A DNA stretch of 64,000 nucleotides from Methylophaga pinxianii (GCF_020447225.1 NZ_JAJAEO010000179.1:16828-80827); one strand, 5' to 3'. Numbered from the stretch's first letter, positions 27,227 to 37,774 are shown. The notes: generated from the letters alone by a model not told the origin. Translations and numbers: made by a program.

Positions 27227-27535
27227 TCAAGGTTGATGCTGCTCGCAACCTTGAAAAACTTTTTGCTCGACAGCTTCTTCGGACAACTCGTCTGGAAAGG
27301 TATAAGCAAGATTGATGGCCAGGTCCACTACCCGTAAAAACTCTTCATTTGCAAACTCCGGTCGCAAAGTCTGTTGCACTTCCTCTTTGGATTTACCCGA
27401 TTGCTTATGATGGTGATAATCACCTGTCAGGTTGGCAATCAGTTGACACTCTTTATTATCGTCCATCTCTTCGGCAAAAACCGGGATGCTCAAACAGCTC
27501 AACATCGGCAAGACAAGAAAAATCGTTTTTTTCAT
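27227..27535 (-). CDS. Secreted hypothetical protein (102 aa)
   Basis: A signal peptide (MKKTIFLVLPMLSCLSIPVFA) is followed by a mature domain of about 80 residues with two Cys (KECQLIANL and FQGCEQ) that may form a disulfide. Its helical layout contains HHHKQSGKSKEEVQ and LRVVDLAINLAYTFP. AAGAGC precedes ATG 27535. I do not recognise a family. It stands alone after the terminator at 27642. Confidence 0.65.
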   Translation of the reverse strand: MKKTIFLVLPMLSCLSIPVFAEEMDDNKECQLIANLTGDYHHHKQSGKSKEEVQQTLRPEFANEEFLRVVDLAINLAYTFPDELSEEAVEQKVFQGCEQHQP

Positions 27536-27641
27536 GAGAAGCTCTTGGTTAAATTGATAAAAATCAGATATAGGACCATCTTGCTAACGTTAAAATCCTT
27601 GATAGTTAAGCTAGCTATATAAATTTATTTTTTATAAAAAA

Positions 27642-27665
27642 AAAGCGATCTTTAAAGACCGCTTT
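27642..27665. terminator. Rho-independent terminator, flanked by A and T runs
   Basis: A near-perfect palindrome (AAAGCG...CGCTTT) with one G-U pair when read leftward, next to long A/T runs on both sides. It ends the leftward DUF2845 gene. Confidence 0.75.
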
Positions 27666-27688
27666 TTAATGATTCCGCATATTCCGTT

Positions 27689-28030
27689 TTAAGGCTGAGG
27701 GGTATTGAATATTTTCACCACCTGACCATTTTTAATGATGACATGTGTTTCCTGATTTTCGACAACACGGTATAACCATTTTTCAAATTGATCATTTTCC
27801 TGATCAGAGTCAGCCACTTTTTTAAGTACCGGGCGGGTATGAACACTGATAAATGCCGGTTCCCAGAACTGACCACATATGGCTTTGATATCATCGGTCG
27901 TCATGCCAATCGTGATGCTGTTAGCACCACATGCCATACTGCTTTCATGAGAAGACGAATTTCCGGCAAACGCGGTTACTGAAACCAATAGTGTCGCCAT
28001 TGACACTGAGATAATACGTAATAAAGACAT
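27689..28030 (-). CDS. DUF2845-type secreted protein
   Basis: A 113-residue periplasmic protein: signal peptide (LRIISVSMATLLVSVTAFA), then a small domain with two Cys (SMACGANSITIGMT and IKAICGQFWEP) and a WLYRVVENQETHVIIKNGQVVKI strand pattern. This matches the DUF2845 layout by eye. I chose ATG 28030 because GAGGAAAATC precedes it; the frame is open upstream to 28096 without a ribosome site. Function unknown. Confidence 0.65.
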   Translation of the reverse strand: MSLLRIISVSMATLLVSVTAFAGNSSSHESSMACGANSITIGMTTDDIKAICGQFWEPAFISVHTRPVLKKVADSDQENDQFEKWLYRVVENQETHVIIKNGQVVKIFNTPQP

Positions 28031-28262
28031 GATTTTCCTCACAAAGCAGCCGCTGGTATTCATAAATTCGTGACAATATGCGACCTTAAGGTGCATTTCG
28101 TCAACAGCTAAGTGGGAGATTAATCAAAAAAAACACATTCTTTGCAAACTCATATAGCTATTTGCAGTAGTAAGGGTTGTTTAACCTCAATTAGATTTGA
28201 ATTTTAGTCGTGACAGATGTTTATACTGACGATCAGACAGAATTGAATCGGGACATGATTAA

Positions 28263-29945
28263 ATGCCGCTCAGACCTATTTATATCAATTATGCAGGCCC
28301 CACTCTACTGGCAACCTCCTTATTGAATAAAGGTACTGCATTTAGTGAAGCTGAACGGCAACAATTTAATTTGAAAGGCTTGATACCCCAACGCTTTGAA
28401 ACCATTGAGCAACAAGCGGAGCGTGCCTATCAACAATATTCCAGTTTTATTGAGCCTATAAACAAACACATCTATCTACGGACCATTCAGGACAATAACG
28501 AAACCTTATTTTATTATCTGCTTGAGCATCATTTACAGGAGATGATGCCCATCATTTACACCCCCACCGTTGGCGACGCTTGCGAGCGGTTTTCACAAAT
28601 TTATCGCCGAGCAAGGGGGTTATTTATCTCCTATCCTGATCGACACCACATTGATGAAATCCTGCTCAATGCGACCAAACGTAATGTCAAAGTGATTGTT
28701 GTTACTGATGGCAGCCGGATTCTTGGGCTGGGCGACCAAGGTGTTGGCGGTATGGGTATTCCAATTGGCAAGCTTTCTTTATATACCGTCTGTGGTGGTA
28801 TCAGCCCGGCCTACACCCTGCCCATCATGCTGGATGTCGGCACTGATAATCCACACTTGCTCGATAATCCTCAATATATTGGTTGGCAACATCCACGTAT
28901 TGATGCTCAGCAATATGATGAGTTTATGGAACTGTTTATAACTGCCATCAAAAAACGCTGGCCAAATGTGTTGTTACAGTTTGAGGATTTTGAACAACGC
29001 AAAGCTTTACCGCTATTAACACGTTATCGAGATGAGCTTTGCTGTTTTAATGATGACATTCAGGGAACCGCTGCTGTGACAGTTGGCTCATTACTGGCGG
29101 CCTGCCGTGCTAAACACCAAACACTTTCTCAGCAAACGATTGTATTTGTTGGCGCCGGTTCTGCAGGCTGCGGCATCGCCGAGCAAATCGTGGCTCAGAT
29201 GATGACGGAAGGTACCAGTGAACTGCATGCCCGACAGCAAATTTTTATGATTGATCGCTCAGGGCTGCTCACCCAATCATTACCTGGTTTGCCGGAGTTT
29301 CAACAAAAACTCGCCCAGCAGGATTTGGTGTGCGCCACCTGGTCTATCTCAGGAATTAATGCCAACCTGGCTGAAGTAATTGAACATGTTCATCCGACGG
29401 TGTTGATTGGTGTGTCAGGACAAGCGGGCATATTTACAGAAACCATCATCAAATCCATGTGCTCACATTGTCCAAAGCCAATTATTTTTCCGTTAAGTAA
29501 TCCGTCCAAACAGATTGAAGCCCAGCCCCAACAGCTTATTGAATGGACAGAAGGTAATGCGCTTATTGCCACAGGCAGTCCATTTATGCCCGTAACATAT
29601 AAAGCCAAGGTCTATCCTATTGCTCAATGCAATAACAGTTATATTTTCCCGGGGCTTGGCCTGGCTGTCGTGGCTGCCAAAATAGAACGCATTACCGATG
29701 ATATGTTGATGACCGCAAGCGAAGTGCTGGCTGCTGCATCGCCACTCGCTACCAGTGGTCACCAGGAACTTCTCCCATCCTTAGCAGATACAGCAGAGCT
29801 GAGTAAAAAGATTGCCTTTGAAGTAGCCAAACTGGCTCAGCATAAACATCTTGCTCCTGAAATGACCGAAAGTGCTTTACTACAGGCGATTGAAGATAAT
29901 TTCTGGCTGCCGCGCTATCGTGAATACCAACGGGTGAATGTTTAA
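28263..29945 (+). CDS. maeA: NAD-dependent malic enzyme
   Basis: It decarboxylates malate to pyruvate with NAD in the cytoplasm. The 560 residues match the long MaeA/SfcA type. Motifs are [23 protein letters not shown] (catalytic Tyr), [25 protein letters not shown] (malate and metal site), [25 protein letters not shown] and the Rossmann [13 protein letters not shown], plus FPLSNPS. The ATG has only a weak GGGAC site. It ends at a strong terminator. In a methylotroph it would feed pyruvate and reducing power; fumC is elsewhere in the window. Confidence 0.94.
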   Translation: MPLRPIYINYAGPTLLATSLLNKGTAFSEAERQQFNLKGLIPQRFETIEQQAERAYQQYSSFIEPINKHIYLRTIQDNNETLFYYLLEHHLQEMMPIIYTPTVGDACERFSQIYRRARGLFISYPDRHHIDEILLNATKRNVKVIVVTDGSRILGLGDQGVGGMGIPIGKLSLYTVCGGISPAYTLPIMLDVGTDNPHLLDNPQYIGWQHPRIDAQQYDEFMELFITAIKKRWPNVLLQFEDFEQRKALPLLTRYRDELCCFNDDIQGTAAVTVGSLLAACRAKHQTLSQQTIVFVGAGSAGCGIAEQIVAQMMTEGTSELHARQQIFMIDRSGLLTQSLPGLPEFQQKLAQQDLVCATWSISGINANLAEVIEHVHPTVLIGVSGQAGIFTETIIKSMCSHCPKPIIFPLSNPSKQIEAQPQQLIEWTEGNALIATGSPFMPVTYKAKVYPIAQCNNSYIFPGLGLAVVAAKIERITDDMLMTASEVLAAASPLATSGHQELLPSLADTAELSKKIAFEVAKLAQHKHLAPEMTESALLQAIEDNFWLPRYREYQRVNV

Positions 29946-29961
29946 AAACGAGTAAACATAA

Positions 29962-30000
29962 AAAAAGCGGCTTGCAGTGGGTTACTGCAAGCCGCTTTTT
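29962..30000. terminator. Strong rho-independent terminator (bidirectional)
   Basis: A perfect 17-bp stem (29962-29978 with 29984-30000) with a 5-base loop, A-run on one side and T-run on the other. It lies between convergent maeA and the TonB receptor gene and can serve both. Confidence 0.93.
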
Positions 30001-30019
30001 TGAAATGAAAAGGGTTGGA

Positions 30020-32227
30020 TTAGAAATCCATAGTCGCGCTTACAGTAACAGTGCGAGGTGCGCCTAACACCAGATAACCATTTCCAGGGAATCCTCCCAC
30101 TGAAGACCAATAATCACGATCAAATATATTATGAACGCGTGCACGCAAGGTTAAATCTTGATTACCTAACTGCATTAGATAACGTGCCCCAATATCCATA
30201 GTTGTCCAATCATCCACTTTCAACGTATTAGCGTCATCAGCATAACGCGAGCCAGTATAATTCACCCGACTGTCTACAGCTAAACCGGCAACAGTAGGAA
30301 TTTCCCACTCAGCTCCGATAGTGGCTTGCCATTCAGCAACACCGATTACCCGATTACCATCAATAGTTTCGTCACCAGTATCTTTCTGTTCAGCATCCAA
30401 CCAAGTAACACCACCCAATAATTTCACATCATCGGTAGCCATACCGTACATGGTTAATTCAACACCTTGATGCTGATCCTCACCAGCTTCTTTAAAAATT
30501 GGCGCCGTTGGGTCACTATCATCTACCACACCACGTGGTTTATCAGTAGTGAAATAGGCCAAACCTAATCCTAGTTTTTCATTTTCATATTTAATTCCAA
30601 ACTCTGTTTGTTCTGACACATAAGGAGCTAATGACTCGCCGGCATTGACTAAATCTATTTCATCTCCAGCACTTGTATTGGCTGTTTGTGGTGCTTCATC
30701 ACCACTGGTTAAGCTTTCGATATAATTAGCATAAATTGATGTGTTATCTGTTAATTTAAAAACAGCTCCGAATGCAGGAGTAACTTCATTATCCTCATAA
30801 TTTCTGGTCCTTTCTCCAGTGGTGAAATAGGCAAAGTCCTCAACTTTCAAAGACTGATATCTAGCACCCAAAGTGAGTAAAAATCGTTCATCATAAAATG
30901 CTAAGGTATCTCCAATAGCAAAGCTATTCAGTTTGGTTCTATTAGCAAGTGCAGTATCAGGTATTTCTGAAAGTGCTGGTCGCGAGTAATAAACAGGATT
31001 GTATAAATTCCCTGTCAGAGCCGAGCCTATTCCAAAAGCGTTTTTACGCTCTGATTTAAAATACGAATACGCAACTACCCAATCATGTCCAATAGAGCCA
31101 GTCTCAAAGTTACCTCTAAGCCCTACCTCTCCAGTATCAACGCGATCTTCGCGATCATTGTCGAAACGACTGAATGAACCAGCACCAGTGTTAGGGTTAT
31201 TAATATTAAGATTGGCAAGAGAGTTTGACTCATCTCCTCTTCTCATACCATATGCAGCCCAAGCAGTAACATTTTCTTTAAGATCATATTCAGCCCTAAA
31301 AGTACCGAAATAATTTTGTTCATTTGAATATGACCAATCTTGCGCCCAATTTTTACTCGCATTAGGTGCATTGGGAATTTTATTAATTTCATCCCCTACC
31401 AGACGAACATTAGGTCGTGTTTCATCAAGTTGATGATCTTGAAAACCAAGATCTGCTGATAAACGTAATTTTTCACCTTGCCAGTCCATGCCGACATTAA
31501 ATAGACTTAACTCTGCTTCTTCATCTTCAACAGCAGTGCCACCATTTCGATGTGCTGCATTTACCCGCACCCCAAATTCATCATTCTCACCAAATCGTCT
31601 TGCCATGTCAGCAGAAACGTTAGCCTGGCTTCCACTATCAAAGCCGACGGTGACACGGTTTAAATCATAATTTGGTGCACGTTTAGGTAATAAATTGATA
31701 GCACCACCAATACCGCCACCGTTTGGATTAGCTCCAGTCAGGAATGAAGATGCCCCTCGCAATAGCTCTACACGCTCAAATAATTCTGTTGCAATATATT
31801 GACGGGGCAATAAGGAATAAAGTCCGTTATAGGCAATATCATCAGAAGTCGTAATAAATCCACGGATAAAATAGGATTCCTGAAAATTGCCAAAACCTCT
31901 TGCTACCCGAACAGTAGGATCATTTTGCAAGACTTCTCCAACACTTCGAGCATGGCGATCTTGAATAAATTCATTGGTGTAACTGGTAATACTAAAAGGC
32001 GTGTCCAGATTATCTTTTGTGTCCAGAATACCTGCTCGTCCGCCTTCAGCGACTTGGCCACCAGCAAAAGCTGGAGATAAACCTTCTGCTGAAGCATCCG
32101 CACTCGCTGTAACGGTAATTGATTCCAATTCTGCGGAATCTGTTTCTTTTTCTGCAGCAGTTGCCGTATGGGAGGCAAGCAAGGCTAAACCTATGGATAT
32201 CGCAAGTGGCGACAATGTAATACGCAT
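30020..32227 (-). CDS. TonB-dependent siderophore-type receptor
   Basis: A 735-residue outer-membrane receptor. The signal peptide ends at ATAAE. A TonB box-like ELESITVTASA follows, then the plug (FSITSYTNEFIQDRHARSVGEVL, YFIRGF, GANPNGGGIGGAINLLPKR), which is typical of ferric-siderophore receptors such as FhuE or FpvA. A 22-strand barrel with a C-terminal Phe (SATMDF) completes it. The upstream gap carries a Fur-like site at 32293-32311, so it is probably iron-repressed. It has no adjacent transport genes. The siderophore cannot be told. Confidence 0.92.
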   Translation of the reverse strand: MRITLSPLAISIGLALLASHTATAAEKETDSAELESITVTASADASAEGLSPAFAGGQVAEGGRAGILDTKDNLDTPFSITSYTNEFIQDRHARSVGEVLQNDPTVRVARGFGNFQESYFIRGFITTSDDIAYNGLYSLLPRQYIATELFERVELLRGASSFLTGANPNGGGIGGAINLLPKRAPNYDLNRVTVGFDSGSQANVSADMARRFGENDEFGVRVNAAHRNGGTAVEDEEAELSLFNVGMDWQGEKLRLSADLGFQDHQLDETRPNVRLVGDEINKIPNAPNASKNWAQDWSYSNEQNYFGTFRAEYDLKENVTAWAAYGMRRGDESNSLANLNINNPNTGAGSFSRFDNDREDRVDTGEVGLRGNFETGSIGHDWVVAYSYFKSERKNAFGIGSALTGNLYNPVYYSRPALSEIPDTALANRTKLNSFAIGDTLAFYDERFLLTLGARYQSLKVEDFAYFTTGERTRNYEDNEVTPAFGAVFKLTDNTSIYANYIESLTSGDEAPQTANTSAGDEIDLVNAGESLAPYVSEQTEFGIKYENEKLGLGLAYFTTDKPRGVVDDSDPTAPIFKEAGEDQHQGVELTMYGMATDDVKLLGGVTWLDAEQKDTGDETIDGNRVIGVAEWQATIGAEWEIPTVAGLAVDSRVNYTGSRYADDANTLKVDDWTTMDIGARYLMQLGNQDLTLRARVHNIFDRDYWSSVGGFPGNGYLVLGAPRTVTVSATMDF

Positions 32228-32292
32228 GAACTTTCTCCGGCGCGAAAATGAGAAAAAATCATATATTACGTATCATGTAAAATAATGTAAAT

Positions 32293-32311
32293 ACAAATCG
32301 TTATCATTTGA
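32293..32311. promoter_or_regulatory. Probable Fur box
   Basis: Read leftward, the 19 bases contain AATGATAACGATT, matching 11 of 19 positions of the Fur consensus GATAATGATAATCATTATC by eye. It lies 66 bases upstream of the TonB receptor start, within the divergent gap to the cupin gene. Confidence 0.55.
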
Positions 32312-32498
32312 TAAAGCAGTTTTCAAGTGATAAGTAAAAATGTAAAGACAACTGAATTCAACCTTTACCATTCAGGTTTGTTATTATTTGCCAGTCAAAT
32401 ACTGACATGTCGCTGTGTTATCGCGCATGGCTGACGAAAAAAGCAGTGGTTCTGTCGCATGACGACCATGATTGACCCTTTTTAAATTCAGGATTTTT

Positions 32499-32774
32499 AT
32501 GCCAGAGATTATTATTGAAAAAAACCCAAGCGAAACACGTTTACAAGAATTAGGTGTGGCTGGTTGGGAAATTTGGGACTGCCCAGTTACTGAATTCCGT
32601 TTGGATTTTGATGAAACTGAAAAAGCTTACATTCTTGAAGGCGAAATTGTGGTGACACCCGATGGTGGTCAACCAGTCACTATTGTCCCAGGTGACTATG
32701 TGATTTTTCCAACAGGTTTAAAAAGCATGTGGCAAGTGACCAAACAGCTGAAAAAACATTACAGCTACGATTAG
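32499..32774 (+). CDS. Cupin domain protein
   Basis: A 91-residue single-domain cupin of the Cupin_3 type. Key parts are WEIWDCPVTEFRLDFDETEKAYILEGEIVVTPDGG (first barrel motif) and IVPGDYVIFPTGLKSMWQV (second motif). The usual His ligands are mostly replaced (ETEKAY, no HxH), so metal binding is doubtful. Start ATG 32499 follows AGGA; the frame opens upstream only through a TTG. It is divergent from the TonB receptor across the Fur-like site and ends at a clear terminator. Function unknown. Confidence 0.82.
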   Translation: MPEIIIEKNPSETRLQELGVAGWEIWDCPVTEFRLDFDETEKAYILEGEIVVTPDGGQPVTIVPGDYVIFPTGLKSMWQVTKQLKKHYSYD

Positions 32775-32786
32775 TCAGACATATTT

Positions 32787-32813
32787 AAAGGCATCTTCGG
32801 ATGCCTTTTTTAC
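32787..32813 (+). terminator. Rho-independent terminator with UUCG loop
   Basis: A 9-bp stem (AAAGGCATC at 32787-32795 with GATGCCTTT at 32800-32808) around a UUCG tetraloop, followed by a T-run. Confidence 0.92.
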
Positions 32814-32883
32814 TTTTGCAATATGAACAACTTTTCGACAGGCTATCTGTCATTAACAGACGTCTAAGGATAATGGAGATTTT

Positions 32884-33408
32884 ATGAAAGTCATCGCTTT
32901 TGCGGCCAGCAGCAGTAAAGAATCTATCAATAAGCAACTAGTAACTTATGCGGCTAATCTGATTGAAAATGCCGAAGTAGAAGTACTGGATCTTAACGAC
33001 TACGAATTACCTCTCTTCAGCGTTGATAAAGAAAAAGAATTGGGGCAACCGGCTCTAGCGAAGGCATTTCTGGATAAACTCGGCAGCGCTGATGCATTAG
33101 TTATTTCTTTCGCTGAGCATAATGGTAACTATTCAGCAGCCTGGAAAAACCTGTTTGATTGGTGCTCGCGAATTGAACAAAAAATCTTTCAGAAAAAACC
33201 GACAGTGTTACTTTCAACTTCGCCAGGAGAACGCGGTGGCGCAACGGTAATGGAAATTGCCATCAACTCCCTTCCCCGCTTTGCTGCAGATATTAAAGGC
33301 AGCTTGTCCGTTCCTTCCTTTTATGAAAATTTCGACACTGAAAATGGACGCGTTATAAACACTGAGTTGGACAAAAAGTTACACGAGACAGTCAATCAAT
33401 TGACTTAA
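32884..33408 (+). CDS. NAD(P)H-dependent FMN reductase family flavoprotein
   Basis: A 174-residue flavodoxin-like reductase. It begins with the phosphate-binding loop FAASSSKESINKQL, has a central ADALVISFAEHNGNYSAAWKNLFDW (the family's PEYN-like segment with AEHN) and TSPGERGGATVME near the flavin. It probably reduces free FMN or a quinone in the cytoplasm. GGAGA before ATG 32884 supports the start. It stands alone between terminators; exact substrate unknown. Confidence 0.87.
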   Translation: MKVIAFAASSSKESINKQLVTYAANLIENAEVEVLDLNDYELPLFSVDKEKELGQPALAKAFLDKLGSADALVISFAEHNGNYSAAWKNLFDWCSRIEQKIFQKKPTVLLSTSPGERGGATVMEIAINSLPRFAADIKGSLSVPSFYENFDTENGRVINTELDKKLHETVNQLT

Positions 33409-33494
33409 ATATCCCTGTCATAATTTAGAAATATTGTTGCAGTATTATTGAAACATTTCGTTACGCTTTCGACTGATTATTCTGAGGATCACAT

Positions 33495-33845
33495 ATGAAC
33501 GACTCGGTAGCATTGTTGGAATTAAAGAAAAAATCTCAAAAACTGCTTCGTAAAATCAGTGAAGAAACATCCATCAATAGTGAACGAGCTAAAGCACTAT
33601 TACTGCTATCGACTGGAGCCAGTCAGCAAGAAGCCGCCGAACAAACTTCATTAAGTTTAGGTCAGGTTCGTTACTGGCTGGGTCGTTATCGTGCAAATGG
33701 CATTTCCTGTTTTCCTGAGACCATTAAGGTCAAAAAGGATAAGGAAAAGCCTGAAAAAAACAAAAAAGTGAAAACCAAAAAAGATAAGTCAAAGAAAGAC
33801 AAGAAAGCCGGTAAAAAATCTAAATCTGCCAAAAAAACAAAATAA
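33495..33845 (+). CDS. Helix-turn-helix protein with lysine-rich tail
   Basis: A 116-residue protein in two parts. Residues about 20-66 form a homeodomain-like helix-turn-helix (SERAKALLLLSTGASQQEAA, then LSLGQVRYWLGRYRANG), like the first DNA-binding module of IS630-type transposases or Trp-repressor-like proteins. Residues 78-116 are a tail in which 22 of 39 residues are Lys, resembling histone H1 or AlgP-like tails. GAGGATCACAT before ATG 33495 is a good site. There is no DDE nuclease after it, so it is not a transposase. It probably binds DNA broadly or acts as a regulator. Confidence 0.7.
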   Translation: MNDSVALLELKKKSQKLLRKISEETSINSERAKALLLLSTGASQQEAAEQTSLSLGQVRYWLGRYRANGISCFPETIKVKKDKEKPEKNKKVKTKKDKSKKDKKAGKKSKSAKKTK

Positions 33846-33950
33846 CCTTTGGTTTTTGGCAAGAAACGGCGTTCGCCTGGTGGCGAATAATATGCCGCGG
33901 AGATCTTATTGCACAAAAAAACCGAATACTTCGAATTCCACCCATATCCC

Positions 33951-34814
33951 CTATGTACTTATCTGCATATTTTGTCGATAAAGTTTAATTTTTTCTTGCC
34001 AAACGGCTAACTCTGTAACTGCTTGTTCCTCGTCTTGCCAAAATTTGTTAAATATCCGGCTTTCTAACAATGCGCTTGGTAAAACGGTTTCTTCATCAAA
34101 ACTGTCAATGGCACTCAGTTGCCTTGCAACAACAACAATATCGATCAAATCGATTTCATCAGAAATGTGGTGTTGCAGATTTTGATGTCCGCTAGCGACC
34201 TCAATAAAATGAGGTTCCATTTGCCAATCGGTAAGCAAAATCCTGCCAGCTAATGGATAGGTACGGGGAATGATAACTTTAGCAACAGCGTCCATGGCTT
34301 TCGGGTTGTAATAAAGTTCTGGAAGCTGCGCCAAACGCAGTAATAATGGTAACACCCCGACATTATGAATTATCCCGGCCAACATCGCCTGCTCTGGATC
34401 AACTTTGGTTTTTTCATAGGCTAAAACATAACTCAGCGCCGAGACATACAGACTCCTTGTTCGCATATTTTTAAAGTATTTTTCCAACAGCGGAGTTTTA
34501 TTTTTCTCGAAATAATCCAGCAATATCATCCCTGTCATTATGGTTAAGACTTGTGACATACCTAACCTTAAAATAGCCGGCTTCAATGTCTCGATGGTGA
34601 CAATGCCACGAAATCTGGGCGAATTGGCTAAAGCGATGATTCGCTGTTCCAAATTAGGATACATTGCCACTATTTCCAGCACGTCATCCATCGAATTATG
34701 TGGATTTTGTTGCAGATAGCTTAATCGCCCCAGCACTTGGGGCTTTTGTGGATAATCAACATTTTGAACAGCAAATAAGTGCTGTATGTCTGCAGCTTGT
34801 TGCTCAACTGTCAT
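33951..34814 (-). CDS. HDOD domain signalling protein
   Basis: A 287-residue cytoplasmic protein with an HDOD domain, an inactive HD-like fold used as a regulatory scaffold. Visible are LGRLSYLQQNPHNSMDDVLEIVAMYPNLEQRIIALANSPRF, LRLGMSQVLTIMTGM, MLAGIIHNVGVLPLLL (HNxG in place of HDxG) and VASGHQNL. I chose ATG 34814, since the longer frame begins at a TTG. It is divergent from the chemoreceptor gene, fitting a role in signalling or motility, but the partner is unknown. Confidence 0.85.
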   Translation of the reverse strand: MTVEQQAADIQHLFAVQNVDYPQKPQVLGRLSYLQQNPHNSMDDVLEIVAMYPNLEQRIIALANSPRFRGIVTIETLKPAILRLGMSQVLTIMTGMILLDYFEKNKTPLLEKYFKNMRTRSLYVSALSYVLAYEKTKVDPEQAMLAGIIHNVGVLPLLLRLAQLPELYYNPKAMDAVAKVIIPRTYPLAGRILLTDWQMEPHFIEVASGHQNLQHHISDEIDLIDIVVVARQLSAIDSFDEETVLPSALLESRIFNKFWQDEEQAVTELAVWQEKIKLYRQNMQIST

Positions 34815-34989
34815 GAAATCTGAATCCTGTCTGGATAAGAGGTGGGTCAAGTAAAAAAATCATTAAGTTAATAGGCAAGAATCAATCAGTTTTCACTATC
34901 AATTGAGCGTTCGTGATTATTCAAAAATTTTTTAAAGTTGTAAAAGCTTATGCCGTTAATCAGGCCATCTCTTTAACCTGGGTAAACGT

Positions 34990-36594
34990 ATGAACTTACA
35001 TAGCATTCGTATTAAAAGCTCACTGCCAGTTCTCATAATGGGACTGACTATCGTTGTGGTGGTATCAATGTTCTGGTGGATGATGTCACTTCAAAGTCGA
35101 CTCATTGAAACTAAGGCGAATGTTTTTATGCCGGCAAATCAAGTTATATTGAATGCCGATCGAGATCTCTATCAAGCCAAACTCGCACAGTTAAACGTTA
35201 TCGCTGGCCAAGCGGATAACGAAGCAGACCGCGTAGAAAATATCGAACAAGTTGAAGCTCGGTATGCAGATTACAGAAATTATCTGAAAGATTATCCTGA
35301 AGTTGCAGGTGACCCGGCAATTTTCGAGCAAGCATATCAGGAATGGATAGCCGCCTCGGATAATCTTATAAACGGCTACAATAATGGACTTTCTTTAACG
35401 GCTTTGGCACAACTGGAAGACCAAGAATTTGCTGAACTAAGAAACATACTGGATAAATCAGGCGAAGCGGTTATTGAAGGCTTTAACAAGATTGAACAAG
35501 AACTTGAAGCTGATATCCGCAAAAAAATGATGTTTACTTTTATTGCTGTCACAGTGGTTTTAATCATTGCGCTCATTTTCAGTTATTTGATCCCCAAAAA
35601 ACTCACCGATGATATTAACTATCTTATTAAACGAATTAATGAAATCGCGTCTGGTGATGGTGACTTAACGGCTCGAATTGATGTTACTTCCAAAGACGAA
35701 TTTGGCAATCTGGCCAGAGCATTTAATATTTTTGTCTCTAATCTGCAGGATTTGATTAAAAACATCCTCTCTCAAGTAGCGAGTTTGGGGAACTTAACAG
35801 CCAGTCTTTCCGAGGCTTCTGAACATACCAAGAGCATTAACCAAAAACTGAATTTATCAACAGAGTCTATTGTTAGTGCTGTTCACGAAATGACGCTGGC
35901 AAACAAAGAAATGGCTCAAGTCGCAACAAATTCAGCATCAGAAGCAGATAAAACAGCCGGATTGGCTGACCGTGGTATGGGTGTTGTCAGAAGCTCGAAT
36001 GAAAAAATAACGGCATTAATCCGTAATATGGATCTGGTACTCGAATCTTCGCAGGAACTGGAGGCTAACTCGAACAATATTGTTACCGTTTTGGACGTGA
36101 TTCGTGGTGTTGCAGAGCAAACCAATTTACTTGCATTAAATGCAGCGATTGAGGCTGCTCGCGCCGGTGAACATGGTCGTGGTTTTGCTGTAGTGGCCGA
36201 TGAGGTGCGAACATTAGCAACGCGTACGCAGCAAAGTACCAATGATATTGATAAAATCATTCAGAAATTACAGGCATCGGTTGGCTCTTCATCCAAAGCC
36301 ATTTCTGAGGGTAAAGTCAATGCAGATGAAACAGCGAAAACGTTTGTTGAAGCAGATACCGTCTTTCATGAAATCCAAGCTTCTTCTAATCGTGTTAACG
36401 ATATGGCGACTCAAACAGCTCAAGCAACAGAAGAACAAACCTGTGTTGCCGAAGAAATCAGTAAAAATCTACATGGTTTGAATGAACAAACAGAGTCTGC
36501 CAGCGAAGTCGCCGAAACGGGTGAAGAATTATCACAAGAAATCAAACGTTTCTCTGACACCATGAAAAACATGATGGCCCGTTTTAAAGTTTAA
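34990..36594 (+). CDS. Methyl-accepting chemotaxis protein
   Basis: A 534-residue chemoreceptor: transmembrane helix 1 (about 13-33), a helical periplasmic domain of about 145 residues, helix 2 (about 181-200), HAMP (about 202-255) and a signalling domain. The highly conserved hairpin tip is [21 protein letters not shown], followed by [19 protein letters not shown]. It lacks a visible C-terminal CheR pentapeptide (ends MARFKV). It is transcribed alone; other chemotaxis genes are not in the window. Ligand unknown. Confidence 0.93.
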   Translation: MNLHSIRIKSSLPVLIMGLTIVVVVSMFWWMMSLQSRLIETKANVFMPANQVILNADRDLYQAKLAQLNVIAGQADNEADRVENIEQVEARYADYRNYLKDYPEVAGDPAIFEQAYQEWIAASDNLINGYNNGLSLTALAQLEDQEFAELRNILDKSGEAVIEGFNKIEQELEADIRKKMMFTFIAVTVVLIIALIFSYLIPKKLTDDINYLIKRINEIASGDGDLTARIDVTSKDEFGNLARAFNIFVSNLQDLIKNILSQVASLGNLTASLSEASEHTKSINQKLNLSTESIVSAVHEMTLANKEMAQVATNSASEADKTAGLADRGMGVVRSSNEKITALIRNMDLVLESSQELEANSNNIVTVLDVIRGVAEQTNLLALNAAIEAARAGEHGRGFAVVADEVRTLATRTQQSTNDIDKIIQKLQASVGSSSKAISEGKVNADETAKTFVEADTVFHEIQASSNRVNDMATQTAQATEEQTCVAEEISKNLHGLNEQTESASEVAETGEELSQEIKRFSDTMKNMMARFKV

Positions 36595-36600
36595 AACGCA

Positions 36601-37653
36601 TTAAGGTTGAGGTCGAAGACCACACTGTTCCAGCAATTCTTGCCAGGCTTCAGTGTGTTCTTTGACACGTTGCTGATATCGCCCCCAAAGGCTCTTCTCG
36701 TTATTCCACTCCAGACTCTGATTAAAATAAGTCTGGAATGTATCCGGCATAACCTGACGTTGTTTCATGGCCAATTCAGCTAATGGCTCAAACAGTTGTT
36801 CAGCGCTACGGTCCACATTAGCCATATAGGGTTGAACCTTGGCGATATAGACGCTAAAAAACATGGACTCCAAAACTCTGGCTTGATTCGTTGCTTTCCC
36901 CTGAGGGCATAAAGGCTTTTGCTGCGTTCTTTGTTTTAGTATCTGAGTGGCATCCTCTAATCGGCTAATCAGCAATCTTCCACTATTGTGTAATTGCCCA
37001 GCATGGCTGCCATACTGCCAGCGTTGCTGTATTTCACCGATATATTGAAGATCCTGTGAAAAATCACCATTGAGCAAATTTGTCACCGCATTATTTAAAT
37101 AATCAATGTCATGACTATATTGGGTAATGTCATATTTGTTCTGCTCAGGATCATATAACCCATTTGAAAGACTCAGTAATTGAGCTATTTCATCGGTTCC
37201 CCAAGTGGCATTCCAGATAGTTTTACCTAAATTTTGTTTTTTATGCTCAATCGTTTGCAGAACAGTTTCTGTTAACTTTTCATCATCAATTTTAGGCAGG
37301 CAGGCCTCGGCTGCTTGAATAAAACGGACCTCGTAACGTAATTTGTTTAATGGCTGCATGACACGGCCCATTATCGAATTTTTTTCACCCACCACAAATT
37401 GCAGTTCGCAACCATATAATCCAAGAAACTCCAGCATATTCATATCTATTTCCGAAATGGCTAACTTGCGTTCACGTGGTCTGGGGATTCTTTCTATCGA
37501 TACTAATTCAGAATAACGGGGTTCTACATCCAGTACATGTGCTAATCGCTTCACATACTCATCCATTAAGCTTTCTGGCTTGGCAAAAGGATCACAGGCG
37601 GCCATGATTAGTGGCAGCAGTAAAAAAAATGGTATTCGATACACTCTGGGCAT
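36601..37653 (-). CDS. DUF3080 family lipoprotein
   Basis: A 350-residue lipoprotein: signal peptide with lipobox MAAC (Cys20), then a helical domain typical of DUF3080, with YVKRLAHVLDVEP, RPRERKLAISEIDMNMLEFLGLYGCELQ and QPLNKLRYEVRFIQAAEACL. Four or more Cys may form disulfides. It converges on the chemoreceptor gene with a 6-base gap. The function of the family is not known; members occur in many marine gammaproteobacteria. Confidence 0.85.
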   Translation of the reverse strand: MPRVYRIPFFLLLPLIMAACDPFAKPESLMDEYVKRLAHVLDVEPRYSELVSIERIPRPRERKLAISEIDMNMLEFLGLYGCELQFVVGEKNSIMGRVMQPLNKLRYEVRFIQAAEACLPKIDDEKLTETVLQTIEHKKQNLGKTIWNATWGTDEIAQLLSLSNGLYDPEQNKYDITQYSHDIDYLNNAVTNLLNGDFSQDLQYIGEIQQRWQYGSHAGQLHNSGRLLISRLEDATQILKQRTQQKPLCPQGKATNQARVLESMFFSVYIAKVQPYMANVDRSAEQLFEPLAELAMKQRQVMPDTFQTYFNQSLEWNNEKSLWGRYQQRVKEHTEAWQELLEQCGLRPQP

Positions 37654-37774
37654 TGTTGATGGGTTAATGACAATTACGGGTTAACATAAACTTGAGACAC
37701 TATAAATAGATTAAGGACTATTTTTTAGATTTATTGTATGCTCCTAATGAAATGTTGCGAGAAGGATCAACCAT

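Noticed and set aside
33495-33845. IS630-type transposase fragment
   Set aside because: Helix-turn-helix is similar, but the frame has its own ribosome site, an intact stop and a specific lysine tail, and there are no inverted repeats.
33872-33887. Hairpin TTCGCC-TGGT-GGCGAA after the lysine-tail gene
   Set aside because: Only 6 bp and no T-run; not a convincing terminator.
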